Notes: a model not told the origin generated them from the sequence alone. 64,000 nt of DNA from CALANV01 sp036381615 (GCA_036381615.1 DASVCL010000012.1:62001-126000), one strand, 5' to 3'; shown: positions 42,891 through 50,100, counted from the first letter of the stretch. A program made the numbers and translations.

Positions 42891-44300
42891 TCATGCCCCC
42901 GCAGCGAGCGGCAGATGCGCATCGACGGCCCCCTGCGCCAGTTCGGTGACGAAACGATCATACCACTTCTCGATGTCGTTCGCGCGAAGCGCTCTGATCA
43001 TTGCGCCCCAGCGCTCGCGACGCGCCGCAAGAGGCATGGAAAGCGCCTTCTCGATGCTTCGCCCAAGCTCGTCGATATCGTATGGATTGACCAACAGCGC
43101 GGCGTCGAGTTCTCGTGCCGCACCCGCAAGCGTCGACAGAACAAGAACACCGGGATTTTCGGGGTCTTGCGCCGCGACATATTCCTTGGCGACGAGGTTC
43201 ATTCCGTCGCGCAACGGCGTGACGCACGCAACCGGACTCATCCGGTAGAGGCTCGCAAGGGTTCGCGGCGCGAAGCTCCGGTTGATGTAGCGGACCGCAC
43301 TCCACTCGAGATCGCTGAAGCGACCGTTGATCTCGCCAACCATTCTCGCAAGCTGGCGCTGCACCTGTTGATAGGCATAGACCTCGGTACGGGTCATCGG
43401 CGTGATCTGAAGAAACGTCACGCGCCCCTGCTCGTCCGGATAGAATTCGAAGAACCGCCGGTATGCCTCCAGCCGCTGAAACAACCCCTTGCTGTAGTCG
43501 AGCCGGTCGACGCCGATCACGACCTTTGCACCCTTCAGGCTGTTCCGCAGCTGAACCGCCGATGGCGCATGGACGGCTCCCGCAGCCATCTGGGCGAACA
43601 GCTCGACATCGATGCCCACGGGAAATGCGCCAAGATGCACCGTACGGCGCCCGAACCGCAGCGTGTCTCCGGGCTCCGGGATTGCCCCCAGTTCGTGCTC
43701 TGCGTAGTCCATAAAAAAGCACTGGTCGTCGGCCGTCTGGAAGCCGACGAGGTCATAGGCGAGCAGCGTACGGAAAAGTTCCTCGTGATGCGGCAGACAG
43801 GCAACGGTGCTCCGGCCCGGAAACGGCGTGTGGAGAAAGAAGCCCAGTGGTCCGTCGAATCCGAAACGCCGCAGGAACTCCGCGACCATGATGAAATGAT
43901 AGTCGTGCACCCAGACCATTGCGCCGCCGTCCGCCACGCGCATGATCGCCCGAGCCATGAATTCGTTGATCGCCTTGTAGCTGGCGAAGGCGTCGCCGTC
44001 GTATCTGAGCAGATCGATGCGGTTATGCAGGATCGGCCACAGGGCGCCATTGGCCATGCCGTTGTAATAGCCGCTGAAGTGGCGCTCCGGCAGGTCCACC
44101 GTGGCGACCGCTCCAGCCGCCGCCGCCGACAATGACGGCAGCAGCGGACCGCTCTCGGTGCGAGACAGATTGCCACTCCATCCCAGCCATATGGCCCCGC
44201 GCTTCTCGACGGCGCGCGACAAGGCGGCGGCCAGCCCGCCTTGCACTCCCCCCTTGTTGGTGGCAAGCGCAACGCGGTTCGAAACAAGGACGACAGTCAT
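42891..44300 (-). CDS. otsA: Trehalose-6-phosphate synthase OtsA
   Basis: OtsA (GT20) makes trehalose 6-phosphate from a nucleotide-glucose donor and glucose 6-phosphate. The 469-residue product begins VVLVSNRVALATNKGGVQGG, with the donor-binding glycine loop. WLGWSGNL, MVWVHDYHFIMVAEFLRR, IGVDRLDYSKGLFQRLEAY and LRDGMNLVAKEYVAAQDPEN follow. These are all conserved OtsA blocks. It is the first gene of the eight-gene operon and has an exact EcfG-type promoter at 44356-44380. No otsB phosphatase lies in the window, so dephosphorylation must be done by a gene elsewhere or by an unrelated phosphatase. Confidence 0.95.
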   Translation of the reverse strand: MTVVLVSNRVALATNKGGVQGGLAAALSRAVEKRGAIWLGWSGNLSRTESGPLLPSLSAAAAGAVATVDLPERHFSGYYNGMANGALWPILHNRIDLLRYDGDAFASYKAINEFMARAIMRVADGGAMVWVHDYHFIMVAEFLRRFGFDGPLGFFLHTPFPGRSTVACLPHHEELFRTLLAYDLVGFQTADDQCFFMDYAEHELGAIPEPGDTLRFGRRTVHLGAFPVGIDVELFAQMAAGAVHAPSAVQLRNSLKGAKVVIGVDRLDYSKGLFQRLEAYRRFFEFYPDEQGRVTFLQITPMTRTEVYAYQQVQRQLARMVGEINGRFSDLEWSAVRYINRSFAPRTLASLYRMSPVACVTPLRDGMNLVAKEYVAAQDPENPGVLVLSTLAGAARELDAALLVNPYDIDELGRSIEKALSMPLAARRERWGAMIRALRANDIEKWYDRFVTELAQGAVDAHLPLAAGA

Positions 44301-44355
44301 CGACAGAGCATAGAAAAGAGTACGGAAAAACAGACGGATGCGGGAACTCCTAAAG

Positions 44356-44380
44356 AACGCGGCTTAGCTGCGTTCGTTCC
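44356..44380 (-). promoter_or_regulatory. EcfG-type stress promoter of the trehalose/glucan operon
   Basis: Minus-strand GGAAC, 16 bases, then CGTT, 55 bases before the otsA ATG. It lies between the end of ecfG and otsA, so the stress sigma factor gene is directly followed by a probable target operon. Confidence 0.78.
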
Positions 44381-44485
44381 TGCATCCGGCCAAATTCGGC
44401 CATAACTTTGTCGGGTTCCGGTCACGGCGCGCCCGGCGGCGCCCGCCACCACCTCAGCCCGTCGCAGGACCGAGGAGAGGTGACG

Positions 44486-45031
44486 TCAGTCCGCCGCGGC
44501 GAACTCGTCTTCGACCTTGCTGTCGTCAACCTTGGGCGGCAGTCCCTGCTCGGACAGTAGACGTCGCAACTCGACGCGGGCGCGGTTGAGCCGCGACTTC
44601 ACCGTGCCCACCGCGCACTTGCAGACCTCGGCTGTATCCTCGTAGCTCAGTCCTGCGGCGGCCACGAGGATCAGCACCTCGCGATGCTGCACTGACATCT
44701 TCATCAGCGCTTTCCGCAGCTCCCCGAACTCGACCGCCGAAAGCTGGCCTGGCGGTGTCGGCAGCGCCGCATCGACGAGGTCATCGACGGGCTCGACCTC
44801 GACCTTCCGCCGGCGCAGATCGCTGATGTGCTGGTTGCGCAGAATGGTGAGGAGCCACGCCTTGATATTCGTGCCCTTCTGGAACTTGTCTTCGGCCGCG
44901 AGTGCGCGAACCAGGGTGTCGTGCACAAGATCGTCGGCTCGCTCCTTGTTTCGGGTCAGCACCCGCGCGAACGCGCGCAGCTGCGGCAAGCATTCTACGA
45001 TCTGTGCGCGGAAATCACTGCTGCCGTCCAT
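44486..45031 (-). CDS. ecfG: EcfG-type RNA polymerase sigma factor
   Basis: This 181-residue ECF sigma factor directs the general stress response. Region 2 is LPQLRAFARVLTRNKERADD through LVHDTLVRALAAEDKF and IKAWLLTILRNQHISDLRRR. Region 4 is HREVLILVAAAGLSYEDTAE through CKCAVGTVKSRLNRARVELR. The sequence is of the EcfG (ECF15) type, which lacks an anti-sigma factor of the membrane class and is held by NepR. It lies 205 bases downstream of nepR on the same strand, the common order. Its predicted promoters (GGAAC...CGTT) occur throughout the window. Several alphaproteobacteria carry more than one ecfG; others may exist elsewhere. Confidence 0.93.
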   Translation of the reverse strand: MDGSSDFRAQIVECLPQLRAFARVLTRNKERADDLVHDTLVRALAAEDKFQKGTNIKAWLLTILRNQHISDLRRRKVEVEPVDDLVDAALPTPPGQLSAVEFGELRKALMKMSVQHREVLILVAAAGLSYEDTAEVCKCAVGTVKSRLNRARVELRRLLSEQGLPPKVDDSKVEDEFAAAD

Positions 45032-45236
45032 TCAGGCTCCTTTGTCGCGCGACTGCGTCCGCTCAACTATGTCGCCGGTTATGTCGCCGGCGACAACCGC
45101 CGGCGCCCGGACGTATACATTATCACCCGAGGCCAGCCTCTCCCATGTATTTGTTCGGACGGGAAGTAGTTCTGAAAATCCGAAACCTTGATCCTTGACA
45201 GGAACCCCAATATTGGGTCGGTACCGCCCGACTCGT

Positions 45237-45476
45237 TTATTTCGTTTTGTTGGGATTTTTCAAGAGGTCCAGCATCTCCGGTGGGATAGGTTCGTTGATG
45301 ACGGCCCGATAGAGCAGGTGCAAACGCTGGTCGAGCCATTCATCGAACGAATCAGGAGGATCCGCCGCATTCCTGGTATACCCGGCCCCGCCGCCGGTCT
45401 TCGTCTTGACCGTAGCGGCATGGGCATTCGCCAACGTGTCGGCTTTGCCCCGGCGACCGGACTGATCGAGTTTCAT
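45237..45476 (-). CDS. nepR: NepR anti-sigma factor
   Basis: The 79-residue product carries the NepR core SFDEWLDQRLHLLYRAVINE then PIPPEMLDLLK, preceded by a basic, disordered N terminus. NepR binds EcfG and blocks it until phospho-PhyR sequesters NepR. The ATG at 45476 has GGAG seven to eight bases upstream; a longer frame from 45521 lacks support. Position next to ecfG and divergent from phyR makes this the primary NepR; the protein at 20294 is a paralogue. An exact EcfG-type promoter upstream implies positive autoregulation of nepR-ecfG, as is known in related bacteria. Confidence 0.88.
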   Translation of the reverse strand: MKLDQSGRRGKADTLANAHAATVKTKTGGGAGYTRNAADPPDSFDEWLDQRLHLLYRAVINEPIPPEMLDLLKNPNKTK

Positions 45477-45862
45477 CAAGACAACTCCTACTGCGCGACT
45501 GCACATGCCGGCTGCAACCACCGGGTCGCCACGGCACCGAAAAGAAACGTCCAGCGAATTCCAAAGGTTCCGAGGGACTCTCGGCGAACGGGCGCAAGGC
45601 GGGGTTGCTCCAGGGCTTCCGGCGGGATGACCCGAACACTGATCCCCTCGTCACGGCCTGCCTATCGATGATTGTGCTCGTCCACCGCCCTCGACGCTTC
45701 CGGCGCAAAAACGCAGACAAGGTCATGTGCCGCGCCGGGGCATGCAAATTGACCAAATCCCGATAATCCAATCATTGCCTTCGGTTACTGCAGCTAATCT
45801 GCATGCTTGTCTTATGGCGCCTTCTCGTGCAACTCTCCGAACGACTAGACAGAGGTGCCGCC
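45477..45862. other. Divergent intergenic region nepR / phyR
   Basis: About 386 bases. The nepR side has an exact EcfG-type promoter (45547-45572). I found no such element facing phyR, which may use a housekeeping promoter. No further gene is seen. Confidence 0.65.
45547..45572 (-). promoter_or_regulatory. EcfG-type promoter of nepR-ecfG (autoregulation)
   Basis: Minus-strand GGAAC, 17 bases, then CGTT, about 70 bases before the nepR ATG. An autoregulated nepR-ecfG operon is the established pattern in this system. Confidence 0.82.
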
Positions 45863-46672
45863 ATGGATCGCGTGTCACAGGAGCTGGTCAAATGGATTCC
45901 GTACCTCCGTCGTTATGCGCGAGCGCTGACCGGCTCGCAGCAGCGCGGGGATCAGTATGTCCGGGTCTGCCTTGAGACACTGCTCCAGGAGCCGCACCGG
46001 CTGAAGCCGAGTGGCGATCTCAAGCTCCAGCTTTTTGCTGTCTTCCACGATGTCTGGCGTGTAGTCGAATCGGCCGTCCCGGAGTCACGGGATGACGGCG
46101 CGACGCCGGAGATCCGGCTCCGCCATCAGTTGGCCGCACTGCCGCCAATCAATCGGCAGGTCCTTCTCCTGATTTCCCTTGAAGGGTTCTCGGTCGCGGA
46201 AGCAGGGCGGATCCTGGACATCAGCGAAGAGGAAGCCGCGGAAAGGCTCACCGAAGCGCGCGCGGAGATCCAACGGCAGACGGGCGCCCGCGTATTGATT
46301 GTCGAGGACGAGCCGGTCATCGCCATGGATATCGCGGCAATCGTGCGCTCGATCGGCCATACTGTCGTCGGCGTCGCCGCAACCAAGGACAAGGCCGTCA
46401 TGCTGGCCGAGGAGCATCGACCGGGCCTGGTGCTCGCGGATATTCAGCTCAAGGACGGCGACAGCGGCATCGCGACGGTGCAGGAAATCCTGACGTCGAT
46501 CGATGTGCCCGTGATTTTCGTCACCGGTTTTCCGGAAAGGCTTCTCACCGGTGAGCATGCCGAGCCGGCGTTCCTGATCACCAAGCCGTTCGACCCCGAG
46601 ACGCTCAAGGTGGCCATTGGCCAGGCGCTGTCGCTGAATCCGCCGGCCCACACGCACACGGCGCGCAACTGA
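45863..46672 (+). CDS. phyR: PhyR stress response regulator (anti-anti-sigma factor)
   Basis: PhyR is the switch protein of the general stress response. The 269-residue product has an N-terminal sigma-like domain (residues about 1-135: LVKWIPYLRRYARALTGSQQ; HQLAALPPINRQVLLLISLE; FSVAEAGRILDISEEEAAER). A receiver domain (about 143-262) follows. The predicted phosphorylated Asp193 lies in LVLADIQLKDG, and the receiver has FVTGFPERLLTG and the conserved lysine in FLITKPFD. When phosphorylated, the sigma-like domain binds NepR and frees EcfG. The ATG at 45863 has AGAGG eight bases upstream; the longer frame from 45803 is not conserved-looking. It diverges from nepR-ecfG and ends at a strong hairpin shared with sod. 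Confidence 0.93.
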   Translation: MDRVSQELVKWIPYLRRYARALTGSQQRGDQYVRVCLETLLQEPHRLKPSGDLKLQLFAVFHDVWRVVESAVPESRDDGATPEIRLRHQLAALPPINRQVLLLISLEGFSVAEAGRILDISEEEAAERLTEARAEIQRQTGARVLIVEDEPVIAMDIAAIVRSIGHTVVGVAATKDKAVMLAEEHRPGLVLADIQLKDGDSGIATVQEILTSIDVPVIFVTGFPERLLTGEHAEPAFLITKPFDPETLKVAIGQALSLNPPAHTHTARN

Positions 46673-46724
46673 CGGCAAACCGTCCGCCGTCAGCCGCACA
46701 AGCAACCAGCCGCACGGGGTAAGA

Positions 46725-46754
46725 GGTCCTGGCGCCGATCACGGCGCCAGGACC
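46725..46754. terminator. Bidirectional hairpin terminator, phyR / sod
   Basis: A perfect 13-base stem (GGTCCTGGCGCCG with its complement) and a four-base loop ATCA lie between two convergent genes. The sequence after it on the plus strand is TTCTTGG and the flank is also T-rich when read on the minus strand. Confidence 0.75.
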
Positions 46755-46801
46755 TTCTTGGCATCCTTGGCCGAACGGAGGACTGGTCCGGGACGGTACC
46801 G

Positions 46802-47425
46802 TCAGGCGAATTCGCGCAACGCCGCTGTCGGCTCGCGCAGCCGTTCCTGCACGTAATCCCAGTTCACGACATGATCCAGAAAGGCGTCGACATAGTCGCC
46901 ACGCCGATTCTGATAATCGAGGTAATAGGCATGCTCCCAAACGTCGCAGGCAAGTAGAACATCCTTGCCGTCGACGAACGGCGGATCGGCATTCTGCGTC
47001 GATATTACCTCGAGCCCGTCGGCGTCCATCACCAGCCACGCGTAGCCGCTGCCGAAGCGGCCGACCGCGGCCTCCTTGAACTTCTTCTTGAAGCCGTCGA
47101 AGTCGCCGAATGCCTGCGCGATTCGGCTGGCGATGTCGCGCGGTGGCCTTCCGCCCCCGCCCGGCTTCATGCAGTTCCATTGGACGGTGTGATTCCACAC
47201 CTGGCTCGCATTGTTGAAGATCTGCTGGTGCTGCGGCTGGCGGGCGGCCTGCCGGATGATCTGTTCGAGAGATGCTCTCTCGAAGTCGGTACCCGCAATC
47301 AGCTCGTTCAACTTGTCGACATATGCCTTGTGATGCTTGTCGTGATGGAAGCGTAGCGTGTCGGCCGAGATGTAAGGCGCGAGAGCCTCGTAGTCGTAAG
47401 GTAGCGGCGGAAGTTCGAAGGCCAT
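46802..47425 (-). CDS. Superoxide dismutase (Fe/Mn)
   Basis: This 207-residue enzyme dismutates superoxide. It has the N-terminal FELPPLPYDYEALAPYISAD, FHHDKHHKAYVDKLN with two metal-binding histidines, and QVWNHTVQWNCMKP with the usual W-N-H-x-x-W. DVWEHAYYLDYQNRRGDYVD supplies the Asp and His ligands. The overall pattern is that of bacterial Fe/Mn SOD, and the metal cannot be fixed by eye. No signal peptide, so cytoplasmic. The ATG at 47425 has a GGAGGAGGA run upstream; the longer frame reaching 47536 crosses the promoter. An exact EcfG-type promoter lies at 47496-47520, back to back with that of the PRC-barrel gene. Confidence 0.92.
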   Translation of the reverse strand: MAFELPPLPYDYEALAPYISADTLRFHHDKHHKAYVDKLNELIAGTDFERASLEQIIRQAARQPQHQQIFNNASQVWNHTVQWNCMKPGGGGRPPRDIASRIAQAFGDFDGFKKKFKEAAVGRFGSGYAWLVMDADGLEVISTQNADPPFVDGKDVLLACDVWEHAYYLDYQNRRGDYVDAFLDHVVNWDYVQERLREPTAALREFA

Positions 47426-47495
47426 GACCGTCCTCCTCCTCCTTGCGTCGATCGGCGTCGCGGCGGGCGTCGCCCGTGCCTGTAACGGCTTGTCG

Positions 47496-47520
47496 AACGT
47501 GATCAATTGACGACCGTTCC
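47496..47520 (-). promoter_or_regulatory. EcfG-type stress promoter of superoxide dismutase gene
   Basis: Minus-strand GGAAC, 16 bases, then CGTT, 70 bases before the sod ATG. It is back to back with the plus-strand element at 47557. Confidence 0.78.
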
Positions 47521-47556
47521 AGCGGAACGATCGCAAAGGCCGGCAGGCACTGAACC

Positions 47557-47581
47557 GGAACCGGAAGGAATCGGCCGCGTT
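47557..47581 (+). promoter_or_regulatory. EcfG-type stress promoter of PRC-barrel gene 3
   Basis: GGAAC, 16 bases, then CGTT, 28 bases before the ATG at 47610. With the sod promoter it forms the second divergent pair in the window. Confidence 0.78.
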
Positions 47582-47609
47582 GCTACGTCACCGACTGAGG
47601 GAGGTACAG

Positions 47610-48059
47610 ATGCCGTCCAATGTTATTGCGGCTAAAAAGGTGCAGGGCACGCCGGTCACCAATCCGCAAGGCGAGAATCTGGGCGAGATCGAAGATGTCG
47701 TCATCGACAAGCTTGACGGTACAGTCCGCTACGCGGTGCTGTCGTTCGGCGGTTTTCTCGGCATGGGCGACAAGCTTTTCGCGCTGCCCTGGGAAGTGCT
47801 GAACTACAACGAAGCGCAGGGCGCCTACGTCATCGACGTCGACAAGGACACACTGCAGAACGCGCCGGGATTCGAGGAGAACGACTGGCCCGATATGGCC
47901 GATCCGACCTGGAGCGAGCGGTTGCGGCGTCACTACAACCTGCCGGCAGACGTCAGCGCACGAGCGGAGGGCGTGACGCAGCCCGGCATCGATGACCTCT
48001 CCGGCCCTGCCGGAACCACGACAAGCCCTGCGGCGACCCCTCGACAGCGCAGGACCTGA
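47610..48059 (+). CDS. Cytoplasmic PRC-barrel domain protein
   Basis: The 149-residue protein starts MPSNVIAAKKVQGTPVTNPQ with no signal peptide. It then has a PRC-barrel: GENLGEIEDVVIDKLDGTVR and VLSFGGFLGMGDKLFALPW, followed by E-V-L-N-Y-N. The C-terminal third is low-complexity (Thr/Ala/Pro). GGGAGG lies close upstream of the ATG. It is the third PRC-barrel protein here and the only one without an export signal. PRC-barrels of this kind are common in alphaproteobacterial stress regulons, with no assigned reaction. The hemerythrin gene follows by 48 bases and may share the transcript. Confidence 0.85.
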   Translation: MPSNVIAAKKVQGTPVTNPQGENLGEIEDVVIDKLDGTVRYAVLSFGGFLGMGDKLFALPWEVLNYNEAQGAYVIDVDKDTLQNAPGFEENDWPDMADPTWSERLRRHYNLPADVSARAEGVTQPGIDDLSGPAGTTTSPAATPRQRRT

Positions 48060-48107
48060 GGCACATCACGCCCGGCCCGTTCGATTCTGCAAAGAACGAG
48101 GTTTCCG

Positions 48108-48551
48108 ATGCAAATTTTTCAGTTGCTGAAAAGCGATCATGCCGAAGTCAAGAAGATGCTTCAGAAGATTACGGAAACCGGCGGGATGAGGACCCGCCAA
48201 AAGCTCTTCGGGACATTGAAAGAGGCGCTGATCGCGCACACCCGGGCCGAACAGCAGGTTTTCTACCGGACGCTCGAAGACTACGATGAAACCGCGGATA
48301 TGGCGCTGGAAGCCGAAGTCGAACACGAGATCGTGGACCGCCTGCTCGCCGATCTCAGCAACATGGAAATCGATCCGGAGCGGTGGTCGGCGAAGTGCAA
48401 GGTGCTTCGGGAACTCGTGGAACATCACATCAAGGAAGAGGAAAGCGAGATGTTCCGCCTCGCCCGCAAGGTCCTCGACCGCAAGCAGATCCAGGAACTC
48501 GGCGATCGCTTCCAGTCGATCAAGAAGCAGCAGCTCGAACCGGCGGTGTGA
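48108..48551 (+). CDS. Hemerythrin domain-containing protein
   Basis: This 147-residue protein matches the HHE/hemerythrin family, a four-helix bundle that binds a di-iron site. Ligand candidates are seen in LKSDHAEVKKMLQKI, HTRAEQQVFYRTLED, EVEHEIVDRLLADL and LVEHHIKEEESEMF. Its length and motif spacing fit cytoplasmic single-domain proteins. Possible roles are O2, NO or iron sensing or peroxide protection; the sequence does not decide. The ATG at 48108 is 48 bases after the PRC-barrel gene and no separate EcfG-type element was found, so it probably follows the upstream stress promoter. Confidence 0.85.
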   Translation: MQIFQLLKSDHAEVKKMLQKITETGGMRTRQKLFGTLKEALIAHTRAEQQVFYRTLEDYDETADMALEAEVEHEIVDRLLADLSNMEIDPERWSAKCKVLRELVEHHIKEEESEMFRLARKVLDRKQIQELGDRFQSIKKQQLEPAV

Positions 48552-48655
48552 CCTGCTCGTCGGTCAACGACGGTTGGCACATATGCGCTGATCAGGCGCA
48601 CCGGCGTTGCACAGACTCGAGAAAGTAAAGCGTGAAGACTCGCGCGGATATTATC

Positions 48656-48680
48656 GGAACCTTTCACAAAAGCCCCCGTT
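48656..48680 (+). promoter_or_regulatory. EcfG-type stress promoter of KGG-repeat gene
   Basis: GGAAC, 16 bases, then CGTT, 32 bases before the ATG at 48713. Confidence 0.78.
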
Positions 48681-48712
48681 TTCAAAAAACCCGAAACGTG
48701 AGGAGCTTAGTA

Positions 48713-49084
48713 ATGGCTCAAAAATCCCAAGGCACTGGGACCTCAAATCGCGGGTTCGCCTCGATGGATAAGGCCAAGCAGCGGGAGATCGCCAGCAAAG
48801 GCGGCCAAAGTGTTCCTGCGGCGAAGCGTAGCTTTTCACAGGATCGGCGGCTTGCTGCCGAGGCCGGGCGAAAGGGCGGCCAGAGCAGCCACGGAGGCGG
48901 GCGGAAGCGAGAGCAGATCGATACCGGCCAGGCTGCGACTGCGGCACCGAATGTCGCGCCGGCCGCAGGCGCAACCGGTCCGGGTCGGACTCCGGGCGCA
49001 CGTCCGAGTGATGCCCCCGACGTTGGGGGTATGGAGAATCGGGAACACGCCCCTACAGATACCGAGAAGGTTGAATCGCATTAG
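48713..49084 (+). CDS. KGG-repeat stress protein
   Basis: The 123-residue product begins with KGG-type repeats (stress-induced acidophilic repeat, GsiB/Con-10-like). GFASMDKAKQREIASKGGQS comes first; then AAEAGRKGGQSSHGGGRK follows about 20 residues later. The rest is a disordered Ala/Pro/Gly-rich, charged tail. The protein has no membrane segment. GAGG lies upstream of the ATG, and a longer frame from 48632 runs over the promoter. Proteins of this family are hydrophilic and induced by desiccation, osmotic or stationary-phase stress. An exact EcfG-type promoter precedes it and a perfect hairpin follows. Its molecular action is unknown. Confidence 0.83.
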   Translation: MAQKSQGTGTSNRGFASMDKAKQREIASKGGQSVPAAKRSFSQDRRLAAEAGRKGGQSSHGGGRKREQIDTGQAATAAPNVAPAAGATGPGRTPGARPSDAPDVGGMENREHAPTDTEKVESH

Positions 49085-49101
49085 CGGCGTCACATTCCCG
49101 A

Positions 49102-49126
49102 AAAGGGCCGCAAGGTGCGGCCCTTT
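49102..49126 (+). terminator. Intrinsic hairpin terminator after KGG gene
   Basis: A perfect 11-base stem (AAAGGGCCGCA with its complement) and a three-base loop lie 17 bases after the stop codon. A short T-run closes the stem. Confidence 0.75.
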
Positions 49127-49186
49127 CACTTGGTGCAGACGCCAAACGGGTAGTCCGGCACCTTCGGGTTACCTCTAATGTGACTC

Positions 49187-49369
49187 ATGTCAGCGACCCC
49201 AACGCCGCCCGTCCCCCCGCAGCCAAACCCGCAGCCAGCGCCGGGCCCACAGCCGGAAATTCAGCCGCCTTCACCGGTTCCTACGCCGGGTCCGCCGCCG
49301 CCGCAGCCGGAAATCCCGCCACCGCCGACCCCTCACCCCGATCTCCCGCAGCAGCCGCCGACCGGCTAG
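49187..49369 (+). CDS. Proline-rich small protein
   Basis: The 60-residue frame (MSATPTPPVPPQPNPQPAPG...) is about half proline with repeated P-x-P-E-I-x-P-P units and no hydrophobic segment. A second frame from 49180 over the same bases is alanine-rich and less protein-like. The ribosome binding site is weak. It ends inside the tail of the convergent livF gene region (49366). I know no family. Proline-rich low-complexity frames also arise by chance in GC-rich DNA, so the call is tentative. Confidence 0.42.
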   Translation: MSATPTPPVPPQPNPQPAPGPQPEIQPPSPVPTPGPPPPQPEIPPPPTPHPDLPQQPPTG

Positions 49370-50100
49370 CCTGGTCGAGTGGCGTTCGGCTCCCCGGTGA
49401 GCAAAGCGGCGGCGATCTCCCCTTGTCCGCGAAACGCCCCCGCAGGCCCTTTCGCCACCAACTGTCCGGCGCGAAGCACACAGATTTGGTGCGCCACCGC
49501 AAGTGCGGTTCCAATGTTCTGGTCGGCCATCAATACCGCCCGGCCGGTTGAGGCGATCCTGCGGATCCGGACGAATACGTCCTGCATCAATGCCGGGGCC
49601 AGCCCGAGCGAGGGTTCATCGAGCAGGAGCAGCTTCCCACCCGACACGAGCGCCCGGCCGATCGCCAGCATCTGCTGTTGGCCGCCCGAAAGCCGCCAGC
49701 CCGGCACATCCGCGTTGGTCTCGAGCGCCGGAAAGAGCTGATACACCTCGGCAAGCCGCATGCGGGCCGCGGCACGATCTCCCCGCCAGGCGACCTCCAG
49801 GTTTTCGCGAACCGTCATGCCGGGGAAGATGCGACGCCCCTCAGGGCTATAGCCGATCCCCTGCCGGATCCGGGCCGCGGTATCGAGTTCGTCGAGCGAC
49901 GTGCCGTCGAACATGATTTGCCCGGAGGATGGGCGGACCAGTCCGATGACGGTCTTCAGCAGCGTCGACTTGCCGGCCCCGTTATTGCCGACCAGAGCCA
50001 CGATCTCGCCCGGACGTACCATCACGGACACGTCGCGCAGCGCGAGCATGCGTCCGTAGTGGACCGTGACGCCATCCAGCTGAAGGAGCGGCTCCGTCAC
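49366..50100 (-). CDS. livF: Branched-chain amino acid ABC transporter ATP-binding protein LivF
   Basis: The 244-residue ATPase matches LivF, the second ATP-binding subunit of HAAT-family importers. Walker A is LVGNNGAGKSTLLKTV, the signature motif is WRLSGGQQQMLAIGRALV, and Walker B is KLLLLDEPSLGLAP with a following switch region. YSPEGRRIFPGMTVRENLEV is typical of LivF. Its start overlaps the end of the LivM-LivG gene by 4 bases (ATGA-like), so the operon is tight: binding protein, LivH, LivM-LivG, LivF. Membrane-associated on the cytoplasmic side. The imported substrate is probably an amino acid or a related small molecule; the sequence does not say which. Confidence 0.9.
   Translation of the reverse strand: MTEPLLQLDGVTVHYGRMLALRDVSVMVRPGEIVALVGNNGAGKSTLLKTVIGLVRPSSGQIMFDGTSLDELDTAARIRQGIGYSPEGRRIFPGMTVRENLEVAWRGDRAAARMRLAEVYQLFPALETNADVPGWRLSGGQQQMLAIGRALVSGGKLLLLDEPSLGLAPALMQDVFVRIRRIASTGRAVLMADQNIGTALAVAHQICVLRAGQLVAKGPAGAFRGQGEIAAALLTGEPNATRPG

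Noticed and set aside
44341..44375. Plus-strand GGAAC with CGTT opposite the otsA promoter
   Set aside because: Spacing is 23 bases; only the minus-strand pair has the right distance.
45082..45095. 14-base palindrome TGTCGCCGGCGACA upstream of ecfG
   Set aside because: Could be an operator or hairpin, but there is no T-run, no repeat elsewhere and no known binding pattern.
45206..45217. Perfect 12-base palindrome CCCAATATTGGG between nepR and ecfG
   Set aside because: Short palindromes arise by chance and no second copy or known operator supports a function.
45201..45234. GGAAC followed by CGTT on the plus strand
   Set aside because: The spacing is about 28 bases, far from the 16-17 needed, and no plus-strand gene follows.
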